64,000 nt of DNA from Anisakis pegreffii (GCA_035041965.1 JAPYMA010002490.1:91535-155534); one strand, 5' to 3'; counted from the stretch's first letter, positions 47,378 to 61,622 are shown. Numbers and translations: made by a program. Notes: a model not told the origin generated them from the letters alone.

Positions 47378-50359
47378 TTAATCAACCCATCGGATCAGTT
47401 GATATTTACGTTTACCCCAACAAACCAAAGTGGCATTTTTCCCCGACAAGAGAATCCTCTCGAAGTTAATTTTTGCATTCGGATCAACGAATTTTTCGCC
47501 ATTCAATGAGAACGCTCCTTTTTTCATCAGTATCGAACCACGCATTTTATCCGACCTCGTTCGATCTGCCAAATCGCCCATTGTCACTAAATCCGATTTA
47601 GACAATCGCCGAATTGATGCATCACCAAAGAGTTGTTCCAATGTTTGCAATGGGATGCGCTCAATATCCGCTAAACTACCTGAATATCAACCAATACATG
47701 AATGATACCGCTGTTGATAGACAGACCTTACATCATTTTTATCACATACATAGTTTTAATGAACCAGCTCTTATCGTCACTTCCAAATTGTATGCGAATA
47801 CAAGGATCGCAAACAAGACATTGTGATCATTTATAATAAAAACAAACCAAAAAAAACAGAACAAGTATGGCGTAACCTTTAAAGAGCGCATTAGAGCATT
47901 GTTGAGCAAGCCGTAAACCATCTGCACCATGTATCAATTGCGTTAATTCTTTCGCAAGTTCTTCTTGTGCTATCCATTTGCCCAAATTAGATTCGTGTTC
48001 TGATAGGATCGCATTCATATCATCCAATGATTTAAATGAAAAGTACCTGAGAAATGAAACGAATGAACTGTGATCATGAAGATATTCCTCGCGTTAAAAT
48101 TCTTTTTCCAAAATTGTCGGTTTGACAATTTACTCTTCCATTGCTGCTTCATCAGATTTGGTATGCAGAGCCGATTACACATTCACTTCGAAAATATTGC
48201 TCAAAAAACATTCTCATCTGATCAACATTTTCTTAATTCTAAAAAGAAGTGATAAAACTGAACAAAAACTTGATCTCCGATCAACAATTCTCATCAAAAT
48301 CATCAACAATTGAAAAAGTCACCTCCTCTTCCCGTTGAGACAAGTCAACACCATACGATGAAGTAGCAACTAACCTCATCAATGGAACAATTTGGTTGTC
48401 AGGTTGCTGTCTGAAAAACTGATAAAATGCGTACGGAGACGTCTTATTTTCAGACAACCAAACGCTTTCTTTGCAATCCGTTACGGATTTGCCCAGCTTA
48501 TTACCAGATGAATCTGTGATCAGAGGCAGGCATATACCCGCCGATAGACGTTTTGTTCGTCGACGAATGTAATCATAACCAGCATCTAAGTGCCCCAGTT
48601 GATCACTACCGCCAATCTAAAAATCTGACCATTTCTTCAGCAAAATCATCAGAAAACTTCAAATATCCCACCCAAATCTGCAAATATAAATGAAGAATAT
48701 TTCAACATTTTCTCTGCAAAGAAACACCCAAAAAAAAGAGATGATTCTGTCTGAAGGCGATGATATTCAGGGTGAAAACCGATTATTTTAAACTATAAAA
48801 CAAGAGCAAATCAAAAAGTACACATTGAATGTGACAAACCTGAAAATAGCAATTGTATTTTTGTGTTAGTTGATACCAATCATAAGACTGCATAATTTGA
48901 TAGAGAAACTCAGAACACGGCAATCCATGATTTTCACGCATTCGCGATTTAATAGCACCTAATCGTAGCATATCACCGACTCGAAATAAACGACATATAC
49001 GAATAAATTCCAATGATGACATCTGGAAGAATCACTTATATATCTATAAATTACCCGTTGAAAAATGACAACATTACGTTCAGTAAGTGAACAATATTGA
49101 AATTCAGTGGATGACGCTTCAAAAACGTCCAATTGAAATTGAAACATTCACTCCATGATGAATTGATAAAACTTTCACAAAAATTTTCGATGCACAATAG
49201 GGAAATCAATTCAGTGATTCATCGAAAATCTCGTACATTCGAATGCCACTCAGCATTATCAACAATATCCAATCGTTTCACAGTCTCTCGGTCAGATTGC
49301 ATTTCGTAGAAGTTCTCAGAAATTCTCTCCAACTGTCTCCTTATTTCTTCTTTGTTCATATTGATCGTCTCCTCGGCTATTTCCAAACGGTCTGAACAAC
49401 AACTGAATACATCAAAATTAGTTTACCACCACCACCTTCAACACAATTCATCCAAATTTAACTAATACGAGCGATAAAGAAACGAATCTTAGGAGGAATA
49501 TTGGAAGCTCACTGTCAAAGTCAAATCCCATTATTTACTATCCATAATTCTCGCTCGTTATCGTATCACTTGCTCTTGAATCTAATAATAACTTCAACCA
49601 GGAAATCACATAGAAAAAAGGCAATCATATGAGGGACACATTTCCAAAACATTAAAAAACTATCGAACAATACATTGAAACGATCATTATTAACCTGTAT
49701 CACGACCACTTGGGTCACCCACCAGCGCTGTAGCGCCTCCAATTAACGCTATTGCATGACATCCATGCTTGAGGGATCTTAACAAATTTGAAAATATCAA
49801 TAAATTACCCACATGTAAACTGTCCGAAGTTGGATCAAAACCTGAAATTTACAGTGAATAAATTTGACGAATTCAATCTCTTACAGATGAAAAACATGAC
49901 AAGACAGCTTTACTGGTTACGTTATAAATTCTAATCGTTACAGTGTGCGTTTTGGACACCACAAGATCTGAAGAGCGTGATTTTGTTGCTCGCAATTGAT
50001 TTAAACAATTATTCACTCAGAAGTATTGGAAACAAGACTACCGTAATCAAAGGAAAATAAGAGGCATATTTCACCCGAAAATCGTGCGATGCACCTAATA
50101 CTGGAAGTAATAAAACACAGATAATTAAACAACACAGGTGAATTGAGTAACCTGCATAGATAACATTTGGTAAATGATTTGCAGATTGAAAATTATTTTC
50201 GATAAATGCAGGTGGTTGACTTAATGAGATGAGTTGCCGATTGGATAGATCAATACAGAAATTCTGTAGGGCATTCGAGGTTGTAGCAGATGAAATGGAA
50301 CAACACGACGAAAGAATCGATGGAAACCTAATCGACAAACCGGAACTCGGTCGAAACAT
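47378..50359 (-). CDS. YARS2: Tyrosyl-tRNA synthetase, mitochondrial
   Basis: Seven exons: 50152-50359, 49695-49841, 49237-49391, 48840-49022, 48375-48616, 47877-48046, 47378-47679; phases agree, 1407 nt, 468 aa (human 477). It charges mitochondrial tRNA-Tyr. Class I features are visible: [13 protein letters not shown] (HIGH-type motif, HVGN at 79-82), [15 protein letters not shown], the tyrosine pocket [16 protein letters not shown] (232-247), and the KMSKS-type GNKLGKS (269-275). The last exon holds an S4-like RNA-binding end with [11 protein letters not shown] and [13 protein letters not shown]. The first residues ([18 protein letters not shown]) are a mitochondrial presequence. A good acceptor at 50383-50384 lies between the ATG and an upstream in-frame Met, so the downstream ATG is chosen. 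Confidence 0.97.
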
Positions 50360-50382
50360 TAAGAAATGGAGGAAAGAAACGT

Positions 50383-50384
50383 CT
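50383..50384 (-). promoter_or_regulatory. Splice acceptor 23 nt before YARS2 ATG
   Basis: TTTCACTTGTTTCAG on the minus strand. It removes the upstream in-frame Met and decides the start codon. Confidence 0.6.
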
Positions 50385-52015
50385 GAAACAAGTGAAAGAC
50401 ACACCTTATGAAACGCACTGTTTCATTTTCAAAAATTTAACATGCACATGGAAAACCCAAAAGAGGGCAAACATCTCCGAATAAAAAAAATATTTTAAAG
50501 ACCCAAACGTTTAGTTTGCAAAGAGTTACTAATATTCCACAACTGACGTTTCAGTTTCGATCGGTTCCCAACACTAGGTTAGATTAACCAAAATTCCCTA
50601 CATGAAAATACAATGTCAAGTCAACGAGATATTCTGATCAGTCTGATTCGTTATTTCACACAGAAAGTGTTAAACAATGATCGTGTGACTCTGGTTGACT
50701 TTTAACACGTTTATTGACACAATATCATGTAGTTCTGGTTGATTTCGTACAGGCGATTGACAAGAAAACGTTGTTTCCCTTTTACACGATACAACAAATT
50801 CATAAAATATTTTACAAAAGATTTCACCATCACATATGATAAAGGGACTTCATCATCAAGCAATTGTATGATGTGTGATAACGTAATGACTGAAATGACT
50901 TCTGCATTTACAAATAAAGATGGACACGAGAAAATTTACAAAATGCAAAAACACAATGCACAGAATAGAGCATTCAAAAAAATTGATATGCTAGATGAAC
51001 GGAACGGCCGAATCATTCCGCAATATCAGCTTTGTTGGTTCAACTGAGCCGTTGGCTTGCGAAATACCAGATTCTGATTTTTGCGTGAACACAACAGCTC
51101 TTCAAAGACCACTTTAAGGCTGAATATCGAAACTCAAGGGCGATTGATCAACATTTAGTGCTTGAACAATCGCTCTCTCATCTTTTCAGCTGAGACATTT
51201 GAATTTATCAGTCACAACAAAGCTCGACAATCGAATGTCCTTCACTCAAACTGTGTGCAATTCCAATGCTTCTTGGTTTCTGTAAGCTTCATTACTTCAC
51301 TTCAAAAGAGGAGACACATTCACTTCAGCGCGCTGAGTATATGGAGACAAATTTCCTCGTCTGACCAACGTTTTCCTTTCAAACCGTCACAGAAACATCA
51401 CTACTACAATACTGACAAAGTGTGATGGCTCAAACATATTTGCAGCAGATCCTCTGCAGCATGCACTTGATAATTATGGACTAGTGACGAAACATGATAA
51501 GAACATAACTGACATCTGATATAAACAGCAAAAAACGATCGAAACTGATAATGTTATGTGAATGAAACAGAAATGAAGAACACTTAGAAACCATGTTGTC
51601 ATAAATGTGGTAGAAAATAAGACCCGTAAACGCAATTTAAGAACTAGTACATATGCACAACTACATGGACAGCATTACTCCGTAAACATTTACATTAAAA
51701 CGATACGAACATTTATCTGTATTTGTAAAATGGCCCACTTTTTTGCGAATGAAAGTTTCGAAACATCTGGTAGAAATGGACGATGAAAGCAAAACCAGAT
51801 CAATTCCCCATTAAACTAAAAATTCATCTTCCACAATGATTCCAAGAAGGCAGACAATTTCATTTTAGATCAATGAAGAAGTAACAATACGAATACCGAT
51901 AAAACAAGAGAAAACACAATAATAATTGATATCTAACCACGAAACAATGTTATTGGATGAAATTCGAAGGTACGTATATTTCAACATCAACAAATAATGA
52001 GTTTTGCATTTGCCT
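50385..52015. other. Intergenic, YARS2 promoter side and RAB3GAP1 3' side
   Basis: No gene firmly supported. A plus-strand frame starting ATG 50613 (MSSQRDILISLIRYFTQKVL) and a second frame at 50755-51047 could be exons of a small gene divergent from YARS2. I could not join them in phase convincingly. Confidence 0.35.
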
Positions 52016-55000
52016 TCAATGGAAGACTGTATCGTCAGTGAGTGCCATACAGATACGAGACTCTTCACGACTCAGCGATGCATACATGCGATTTGCAGTT
52101 GCACGCGGTGCACTGCCTCCTTTCGCACCCATCCAATGAAGAACATATTGACGTCTGTTCAAATAAACGGAGCATTATTAAATAAATAAATATACCTGCT
52201 CGAAAGTATATTAGAAGTACTCAATATAATAAGAATAAGATTGAATGATTGAAAAAAATATTGCGGAGGAATTACCTGTGGTAGGGTGGCATGCGGTATT
52301 CTGGCGAAGACCTTCCTTTTCGTTCATTGATTCTGCAAAAAATAATCACATTCAAAAATTATTAAGATCGACCAGAAGTGATTGAGAAATCTAGACTCCT
52401 ACTATCAATCCTACTATCCACAGTAATCCTACCATCAATCTCATCCACTGCATTTCGTTTAATGAAAAAAAAATACATCAATCGATTTCAGAATATCATC
52501 AGCTATTTGCATCCCTCTTGCTTACATACAACAAACAAATATTCCAAAAATAAGAATTTTTTGCAGATTGGATCTGCGAAGGATTGGAATCTGAAACGAA
52601 ATTTGAAATTTCAAAAACGGCGGAATCAACATGAAAGGCAGAAAAATAAAGAATTGAAAAAAACAAGAACAAATGAGTTCAATGGAAAAAAAGTAGAAAG
52701 GAAACGACAAACCTGCGCTTCGAAGAAGATTTACTGTCATCGTCCCCATCACGATCCGCTTGAATCCGAACATCGTTTAGGAATAACCTCTTGATCGCCA
52801 CCCCCAACCAGCCATCTGCACCACCGTCCACAGCAACACTACGCACATTACCAGCGCACTCACCGCTCAATAAATTCTCTTGTGGATCGCGTTTACTTAA
52901 TTTCACCAACTTTTTCACGAACACATTCAATTCTGACGTTAGCGCTTCGTTGGTTAACTGCAAAAAACAACTTTAATGTAAATTCGTTCTATCAAATAAG
53001 CGCTCATAAATCTGCATATTTCATGCATTCACTTTTAATAACAGATTCGAGTTGAGTACATCGGAAGTTTAAATTTTTAGTTCCACCAAATGCTCATTTA
53101 ATATCAATTTCGATTTGAATAATTCATTGAATTCACCAAATTTTCATCTGCCGCAACAAATCTACTCCACAGCGAGTTGTATTTGGCGATTATACTCTCG
53201 ACAATGAACAGCTCTCTCATAACATCCAAATAGTCTTCGGTTTGATTCAAACGACTTGATCGCGATACTTTTTCACATGTTTCACACAAACTTTCGTTGA
53301 TCAACGACATCACTGGTTTGCCTAAAATCAAACCAAAAACCGAATGAAACATCACGATTCTGAGTTCTAAAAATGAAACTAAATCTCGACGAAATTGTTC
53401 CAATAACACCAAAACGTCATCTTATGAATCCGCCTATCACTACTTGAACATAATATTCGCATTTGACGTAGACATACTTTGATGATCATATTAAAGATAA
53501 TCGCTTAGAAATTATCTACCACTTCGAGAACTCGATGATTAATTCTTCGAGTTCACCCCCTTCTTTCAATTGAAAACCCTAAAGCTCAGAAAATTTCACT
53601 CACATTCTTCAACAAGTTGAACGGCAGCACAATTCAAAACAACTGGAACTGTCAGACGAATGATATCCGCGATCGTGACACGACTGAACTCTTGCAGAAT
53701 CTGCAATTGCATATAATGCTCACTTCTCTTAAACATATCAGTTCATAGCTCTACTCTTCAGCATCATAATAAAATCACAACAAAGAAGAAGATCGCACGC
53801 ACTACGATCTCATACAAACAATGATCAAAAGCCCACCGATTCGGCCTCCTTTGTCTCGTTGAAGAGTCTTTTTTGCAGTAAAGCCGGGATGGGTAATGCC
53901 TCGGACCATGTCTTTTGCCACGTGTTATTGCCGTTCATTCGGCTCGAAAGACAACCTATCAAGACAAATGCATTCAACAGGCTAACTCGCTAGGAAAAAC
54001 TGTAAACTGGAAGTCAATTTGATAGGATTCTACGAAGTTCATGATTTGCCATGCTCATACATTAACTTTTTCAACGAATGCTTCCTTCCTTTCTCTCCTC
54101 TTACGCTGATGCAGACTTTGAGCTAATAGTAAACATCAAAGATGCTCGTCCTGGAGTTCATCATTGAGCAAACTATACGAAAAGTTTTTGTAACATTTTC
54201 AAAACCACCGAAATCCACACCTTCCGGATGTATTTCTAATAAGTTGCCAGATATCTGAGGACCAAGAGTATTACGAAGTGATGACTGATACTAACCTTTA
54301 CCGGTTTTCTCATCAACGACGAAATCACGTGGAGAATGCCATCGAACGAAATCTTCGAATACACACCCAGGATTCGCTGCCTTAACACAACAACGACTTC
54401 ACTCACAAATCACAACGAACATAAAAAATAACTCGAAACTCGAAAATATCTTCAGTCAAAGTTACCTTCTCATTATGAAATAACACATAACAATAAATAA
54501 GAAAGATGGAAAATTTTGAAAGCTGTCGAATGAATACCTTGAAAGCTTGCATATCAGACAGTAACGGATCAATATTCATTTTGGCTCTTGCTTCAGCACT
54601 ATCCAATGACGATAATGCATTCTCAAGTTTCTCGTGCATATCCTCAGTTACTGGACAACGCTCCTGAAGCAACGATATCATTCGATACCACATAAATCAA
54701 AACCAGATTAAACTCAGCAGCACAGGCAATAGACTCAGAAACATATATCAAACATAAACATAAACACACACCAATATATAAAATCAGTCTAAACTTCACG
54801 ACATTACACATTTATTCTGGATCTATATCGCACATTTTTCTTTCCAAATACGCCGTTTTTGCACATAACATGTTGCTGCCATTTCCATACAATTCTTTCA
54901 AATATCAGTCAAATCAACGCACTCTTTTAACTGTCAACATGTCCCCAATTCTGAAACAGAAACCACAACTCTCGTACCTGAGTGATAAAATCATATATTG

Positions 55001-58000
55001 GCGTATCAGGTGCGTTCAAAAGACACAGTGGAGCCAACGAATTCAATCGCCCTTTTGGTTGTGAGTTATTAGTGCTGGGAGGTGAGCTCTCGGAAACATT
55101 CTCTACAGCACTCTCTTGTTGCGATCTCGACTCTGTACGTTTTGACTCATCTTCATCATCTTCTGATAGCCACTCTTCGGCATCGTAAAACTCTTCACTT
55201 GGCGAAAACACTGAAATTTCCTCCACTAAACATATGCACTCAAACACAAACAATAAATAGAGCACAGTGTAGAACAATTCGTATCACTTCAGACATTTCA
55301 TATCACTTCAAACGTATCAATTACACCTCATTCATCCTTACTTATAGCAATGATAAATGCTGTGCGGAGTGTTCAAATGATCGATTGCTAAAATCACAGA
55401 TGAAATAAATGACACTCACTCGAAATATCCGATGAGGATACGTTGTCGTCCAACAGTTTATGATGGCGTGCACGTGCGTTGATACAACTTTGAAGCATTT
55501 GTAGTTTTTGTTGTAAATATGATTGCGATAAGTCGGGGATCGTCTCTGAATCCATACTGAAACGAACTTTTTTTTACTAAAACATACAAAGCTCACATAA
55601 ACATTACTGCTCTTTCACATAAACTTTACGGAAACACACTAAATTATTTTCTATGTGTTTCAGTAGTGTGCTAAAATACATTCCCGATACACATTCAAAA
55701 AATTTCTCAGTCTTCAAAATGATGAAAACTAAAGTGAGCTTTGCTCTTTACTTTTCACCATTCATCAAATCAAACAGCTAACCCAGGCAATGTTTCGCCG
55801 CACATCCATCGTCTTCGAAGTTCCAAAATGACTTCATTCCAAAGCTGTGCAAAAGCAGTCGTTCCACCCTCATGATAGCAGAGTATGTAGACCAGTGCCG
55901 TCGAGATACGACTTGCCAGACTATCCATAGGTGCTGCTTTCGAATGACTCAACGTAGCCTGATAAAAATCATACTGTTCCAGTCAATTATCACAGCTGCA
56001 TCATTCTTTTCGTGTGTCTACGCAAAATGTGGGTATCTCATTGCTCAAAATCTAATTGAGAACCCTCGCAGTCCCGAATTAATTCACACGAGACCATCAT
56101 TTCTACTTTTTGGGAAAAAAAACTTACATACTCAAAGTATATATCGAAATTCTGCTCTTTAACAGTCAAATAAATTACTTTCAGAATAAATTATTGGAAA
56201 AATGACGGAAAAATGAAATCAAATATCGAACAACAAATTGACAAATAACAAACAAAACAAACCAACCATGCATTTGTTGTAAATCCACTTCATTCTATCG
56301 ACTTCATCATCATTTTCCAAACGATTGATTTTCGGTACTTCAACAGACGGCGACTGTTCTTTGACTGCTTCACCTGGTGCAGTTGCTTTACGATCGTTCG
56401 TGATGGGCGGTGTCATTCTACTCGATGGTGATTGCATTTCCTCATCTTCTAGCGACGATTCACTGCCGTTCGTGAAAATTGCGTTGATCCAACGAGTCAG
56501 ATCGTTCTGTAAAATAACATTTACTAACAATAAGTAAAATATAATGCTTCATAAGGATGAGCAGAACACAAATCTGAATTTCTCTGTAAGACAACAACCT
56601 CATAACAAAATAAAACGTCACGATCACTTTAAACGTTTAAGGAAGAAAACAAGACAACAGACGGTGACCTTCAACCATTCTAACAAAACAAAATCAGTAA
56701 CGGAGCAAAACTTCACTCTGGAAGCATTTTTTGCCCATTGTTAAAATCCACCCATCCAAAAACGAAACTGAACGGGAGTGATTGAATAAAAAACAAAAAA
56801 CAACAACATTTCATGGCAACGTGAATCTGCAAAACTATGAGACTAATCGGTGAAGAAAGACTAAATTGACTGAAATCAATGATACCTTTGATATCGCAAG
56901 AACTTCATCGACCAATCCAGCTGGATTCGTGATCGAAAGACTTCGTGGTTCGGTAATCGAGGACAGCGCTGATTCAGCAGATAACGAGTTGCCGTCGGCA
57001 CCCACACCCAAAACACCCGATAAATGGAGGCGGCCTTCCCTCCCTGATGCCGTATCGAATAAAGTTTTGAGGGCCAAATCTGAAGGTCAACCCTCATCAA
57101 TGCGTATTTGTAGGCGATGTAAGGAATTCATTTGAAAATAACAAAATCTCGAGGACAACGCTCATTTCACTTCACACTCCTCTGCTTGGTATCGAATGAA
57201 ATGTTTCACAACAAAAAAAGAAAAATACTGACAATAAGTAATACTTCATTTCATAACGCAAACTATATCCAACATTGCCCTTTTTTGACTGTATTGCGCT
57301 CATTTGTTCAGTTTTTGTTTCAATCATTTAATAAACCTATTTTGTCCCTCTGATGACAAATCGAACAACACAATCAACAAAACCAACTAACTAACTCATC
57401 AAGCAAGCGGTGCCGTCTTGAAACGATGCTGAGGCACACCAAAATGGTGCTGTTAATGGGTCGAGATCCGAATAAACGTCATTCTCGTTCAGCGTTTCTT
57501 GTCTCAAATTTGGCCATATCGCATGTAAATTAAAGACCCTGCAAAAATTGCCGATATAATGGCGACGAATTGAGATCAAATTAACATATAAAATCTTTCG
57601 TGTTATCAAGCCATGCATTACGTTTCAACTTTTGAAGGTTTAAGTACTCTATCAATTAATCTGAAAACGGTATCCGGTAGTGCTGAAAATCGTTTATCAT
57701 TCCAATTCCACCCAGTTTTGCAACTGCGCCAATACAACAACTCACTCGAGTATATCTGATTCGGCACCAAACGGCAAACGTGGAATATTGCCTACGAAAA
57801 GTTCATTCGGTGTGACCATTCGATCGATCAGCGCATACGATGACCACGCTTGTGCACTATTGACGTCCAATGCTTCCTGCCAATTCAGCACTCAATAACA
57901 CAATTCAAAAACCTAGCTCAACATGAATGTTTAATGACGATAATGAAATCAACTAAAAACGAAAAATGCAGAGAAATATAACAGTGACAATATTATTTTC

Positions 58001-60130
58001 GACTGATGCATTTTGCTTTCAGCTGGAGAGATATACAGAAATTCGCTCACCTGTAACTTATAGTCGATTTGAATGGATACACGAATTGTATGTGTATCCA
58101 TAAGGGAACATTTCTGAAAAGAAAACAGATTCTACGATTCTAGGCTTCAATGAAACTTCAAAAATGAATTAATAAATGATTTGTAAATAGTCCATCCAAT
58201 CAGGATCACTTAACAATCAACGTTCCCAAACTATTGTACTACTATAATACATCAACGATGAACCAACTCAGCGAATACAAGATTTAAAAAACAATTTTCA
58301 AACGAATTCAATACGAATCAAGTAAATATAAGCGTTTGCTGAGAATGTCCTGAACTCATTTAAAAGAATTTTGAAAATGTAAACTTTCATGAACAATACA
58401 TTATACTGTTCAGGAAAGCAAGAACATACCACTTTATCGACGAAGAGCTCAATCAAGCCCGAAAGATGACTGTGAATCGATTGTAAACGTCTCAAATGAA
58501 CCGAATCAAAGTACGTTCGTACTGAATGATTTTGACAAACACCAAAATATAACTGTCGATCTAAATCTCCATACTGCACGAACACTGGTAATTCGCTAAA
58601 ACAACATTCGACCAAATTCATCTCAATACTGTAATAACCTTCCGACTGCCTTTTTCCGACTTTGAACCAATGAGGTGATCATCACATGTTCATAAAATGA
58701 TGAATATCATTTTTTCAAATCAAAAAGCAAACTATTTGGAAACATGACAAAAAATTCTAATTCGTCTTGCTGATGAAGATCAATTGTATGGGAAGGGTTC
58801 CGTTTTCAATTTCATCAGCATTAAATTTTTCAATTCTGGATGACAGAATTGAAATTCAACTGAATTCTGAAAATGAATTGAACTGAATTCTGACAGAACA
58901 GAACTGACAGAACTGAATTCAATTCTGAAATTCAAATAACTGAATCATGCGTTCTGAGTGAAATGAGTTCATACAATGATGACACTTCACTTATTATATA
59001 TAACAACTAATTAAGTAATTACTGTTAATCTTACCATTCAGTAGTGGTGAGTGCAATGTTCACAGCCGATAAGATTGTATTCAACTGATTTTCATTCACC
59101 ACTTTATCTGTCGACCAATCGAATGGTGTCAACAATAAAAACTCCAACACACCAAACTGAAAATATTGCAAAATTTACGTTCAATGAACTGAGAGTAATG
59201 AAGAGAAAATATCTGAAAAAGTTAGTTAATTCAATAAAGTTTCTTTTCCGAAGCATATGAGATTACAATCAACTCGGGTATTTTCTCAGAATCACTCAAG
59301 ATCAAAAGCATAGCAAGAAGGAAGTGAAATGAAAGGATGAAGTTAAAACAATATCCAAGAGTGAATGTGGAATAAGGTGGCTGATAGTCATCAATAAATA
59401 AAAATGAAACCTGATTAGTGATGATCGAACCAGGACAAAAATCTAGTTCGGTGGCCAATAAAAGTTTTGCCGCATTCGACATGTAGTCGCCATTCGAAGT
59501 GTTACCAGTTGATGATGGTGGATCCTCAGATATGGATTTACGCGGTTCTTCAACAATACGTTCCAAGTTTTTTGGCCAATAATAAGACAGCTTTAGGGCA
59601 TTATTATCACCGAATATAACTTTAACAGACTTCGAATCCCATTCACATTGTGCAATCAAACTCTGAAAATTGAGCGACTGTATCAATCGAAAACTACTCA
59701 TTGACTTTCGTAGGATGGAAAAGAAATGAATCCTTCAAAAATTCAGAAAAACAACACTGATAAATGCTTCCACTACCGTTTCAGTGCTTTTTCCGCTGTG
59801 ACTAATTGTTTGAAACTGTACGTATCTTAAAATGGCTTCCCGCAATGCCAATAAATTTACTGAATCATAGAATATATTTCAAACCGAAACTAGATTACTT
59901 CAAAAAGAAAATCAAAGAAAATACTGCATAATCAAACAACAGTATACTTTGTTGATTGTAAAGCGGTTGTTGCTAGACGATTTCTTCTCCACACCCCAAG
60001 AATACATTGCTGCTTCCAAGCCAACGATGAAGCTTTCCAACGATGTGATCACAGTGAAATCGTTGATTTCAAACACTTCGCTATCCTCATCACAATATCC
60101 CCCTTCTCCACTCGACGAATTAGTAGTCAT
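52016..60130 (-). CDS. RAB3GAP1: Rab3 GTPase-activating protein catalytic subunit
   Basis: Twenty-one exons: 59948-60130, 59777-59815, 59411-59662, 59035-59156, 58430-58628, 58051-58113, 57746-57876, 57396-57538, 56886-57079, 56267-56506, 55783-55958, 55420-55556, 54978-55210, 54538-54663, 54296-54380, 53837-53955, 53604-53700, 53137-53321, 52713-52957, 52276-52332, 52016-52154. All phases agree: 3165 nt, 1054 aa (human 981; C. elegans rbg-1). It is the GAP subunit for Rab3 (and a Rab18 exchange factor with RAB3GAP2), acting in vesicle traffic. Diagnostic blocks: SEVFEINDFT at the N-terminus, SVHLRRLQSIHSHLSGL, ENDVYSDLDPLTAPFW, YLQQKLQMLQSCI, and the catalytic ANPGCVFEDFVRWHSPRDF with candidate arginine fingers Arg759/Arg764. 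The C-terminus is RMYASLSREESRICMALTDD. Exon 13 encodes an acidic Ser/Glu-rich linker. The exon 16 donor (GTGGGC) is unusual. Confidence 0.96.
58850..58935. repeat. CTGAATTCTGA low-complexity cluster
   Basis: Several imperfect direct and inverted copies of CTGAATTCTGA and GACAGAACTGAATTC lie in the RAB3GAP1 intron between exons 58430-58628 and 59035-59156. Each core contains the palindrome GAATTC. Confidence 0.55.
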
Positions 60131-60141
60131 TGCTCGCGGAT

Positions 60142-60143
60142 CT
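60142..60143 (-). promoter_or_regulatory. Splice acceptor 11 nt before RAB3GAP1 ATG
   Basis: TTATTTGGTGCAG is followed by ATCCGCGAGCA and the start codon on the minus strand. Likely spliced-leader acceptor. Confidence 0.6.
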
Positions 60144-61540
60144 GCACCAAATAAAACAAAATTAGCGCAAGTTGGAATCAAATTAAATATCGCCATACTA
60201 TCACGCATAAAAAAAGTACATACTTAGCAATGAATCGCTTTTATAAAATATCAAAACGTGATAGAATTATTGAGGAGTTCAATTATTTTTCTACAAATAT
60301 ATCTGTAAACCGTGAAAATGCAAATTGAAGAAGATGCAATGAAGAGTAACTCAACGAATCGCGTTTGTTCTACAAGATACTTTCAACTTTTCATATCGTA
60401 ACGATAACGTCGTACGCTGCATTAAAAAAATTTAAAAAAACAAAAATCTTCAGTGACACCCATCGCACAGTAACGATAAGCAGCATGTGTTTGGATATTA
60501 ATACCTCACTGTCAGTTCGCATCGGCACGTGATATACAGAGAAGAAGATACATATTTCATCAGGTTATTGAACAAAAAAACTCGAACTGTCTCACCCGAA
60601 TGTACCGTATCATCTGGCACCGTATTCTTCCCATCGCTTCTGCTTATACTCTTGTCATTATTGATCTTTTCGCATTCTTACTTGAGAAGATAAAGTGAAA
60701 GGAACCAATTGTACAGAATCATTTCAAATGTTGATCAACCTCATCACTGTTAATCTGTTCAATAACGATAGAAAGTTTGGTGCTGTATTCAGATTCATTC
60801 TGAGAATGTATAATATGCAGCTTGTTTTATCAGATGTTCTCATTCGACGAATCAAGTGTATATAATAAAGCTAGATTGTTGATAAACGTTCTGTTTGCAT
60901 ACGAATGTCACGCATAGAATGGGCTGAAAATATGACTCACAAATATAAAATCCTTTGAATATCAACTTAACTGGTACGAAACACTATTTGATTTCGTGTT
61001 GCTTTCTTATATCCTTTTCAGATTCTAAAAGTGATATATCAAGGCATATCGGAATCAATCACATCAGAAAGAGCACCGTTCAAAGATCGACAGTTAACTT
61101 TGACACCGGCATGATATGTTACTCTTAGAATCCTGTGGTACTATCCTTTAAGCAGGTGGCGGAACCAAAATTGAGCAATCCCCTGGCTGACGAGATCCTC
61201 CAGCCAAAAAAATGCACTATGACGAACGCTATTCTAATTGTAAGCTAAACGATCACAAACTAAACCAGTTACAAACTAAAGGTTACAGCCTGAACCACAC
61301 GACAACCCGGACATTTATGTGGAAAATTTGCTCCTCATCGTTTTCCCATTGCATTATCTTGAAAAGCACTTCCCCCTATCTTATGAAGCACAGAAAACGG
61401 ATAAAAATCTTAAAATAAATGAATGAAAGGAACAAGCAATGCAAATCTGCCTTTGTGCCAAATGTGGCAACTTGTCACCGATCAACACATTGACTTACCT
61501 CTCGAAAGCGGGAATTTGAAAATTTCTAGAAATAACCTTC
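60144..61540. other. Intergenic, upstream of RAB3GAP1
   Basis: No gene seen. Mostly AT-rich; base composition shifts towards GC from about 61.4 kb. Confidence 0.4.
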
Positions 61541-61566
61541 ACAAACAATACTCCCTGACGGTTTTT

Positions 61567-61622
61567 GGGGGCCCACTGACCGCTAGACGGGTGCCGAAGT
61601 GCCGTTTCGCGGTCAGCGCCCC
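61567..61622. other. GC-rich stem-loop
   Basis: CTGACCGC (61576-61583) pairs with GCGGTCAG (61609-61616). The stem is extended outward by GGGG/CCCC (61567-61570, 61619-61622) and inward by ACGG/CCGT (61587-61590, 61602-61605). Very stable for this AT-rich DNA; nature unknown. Confidence 0.5.
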
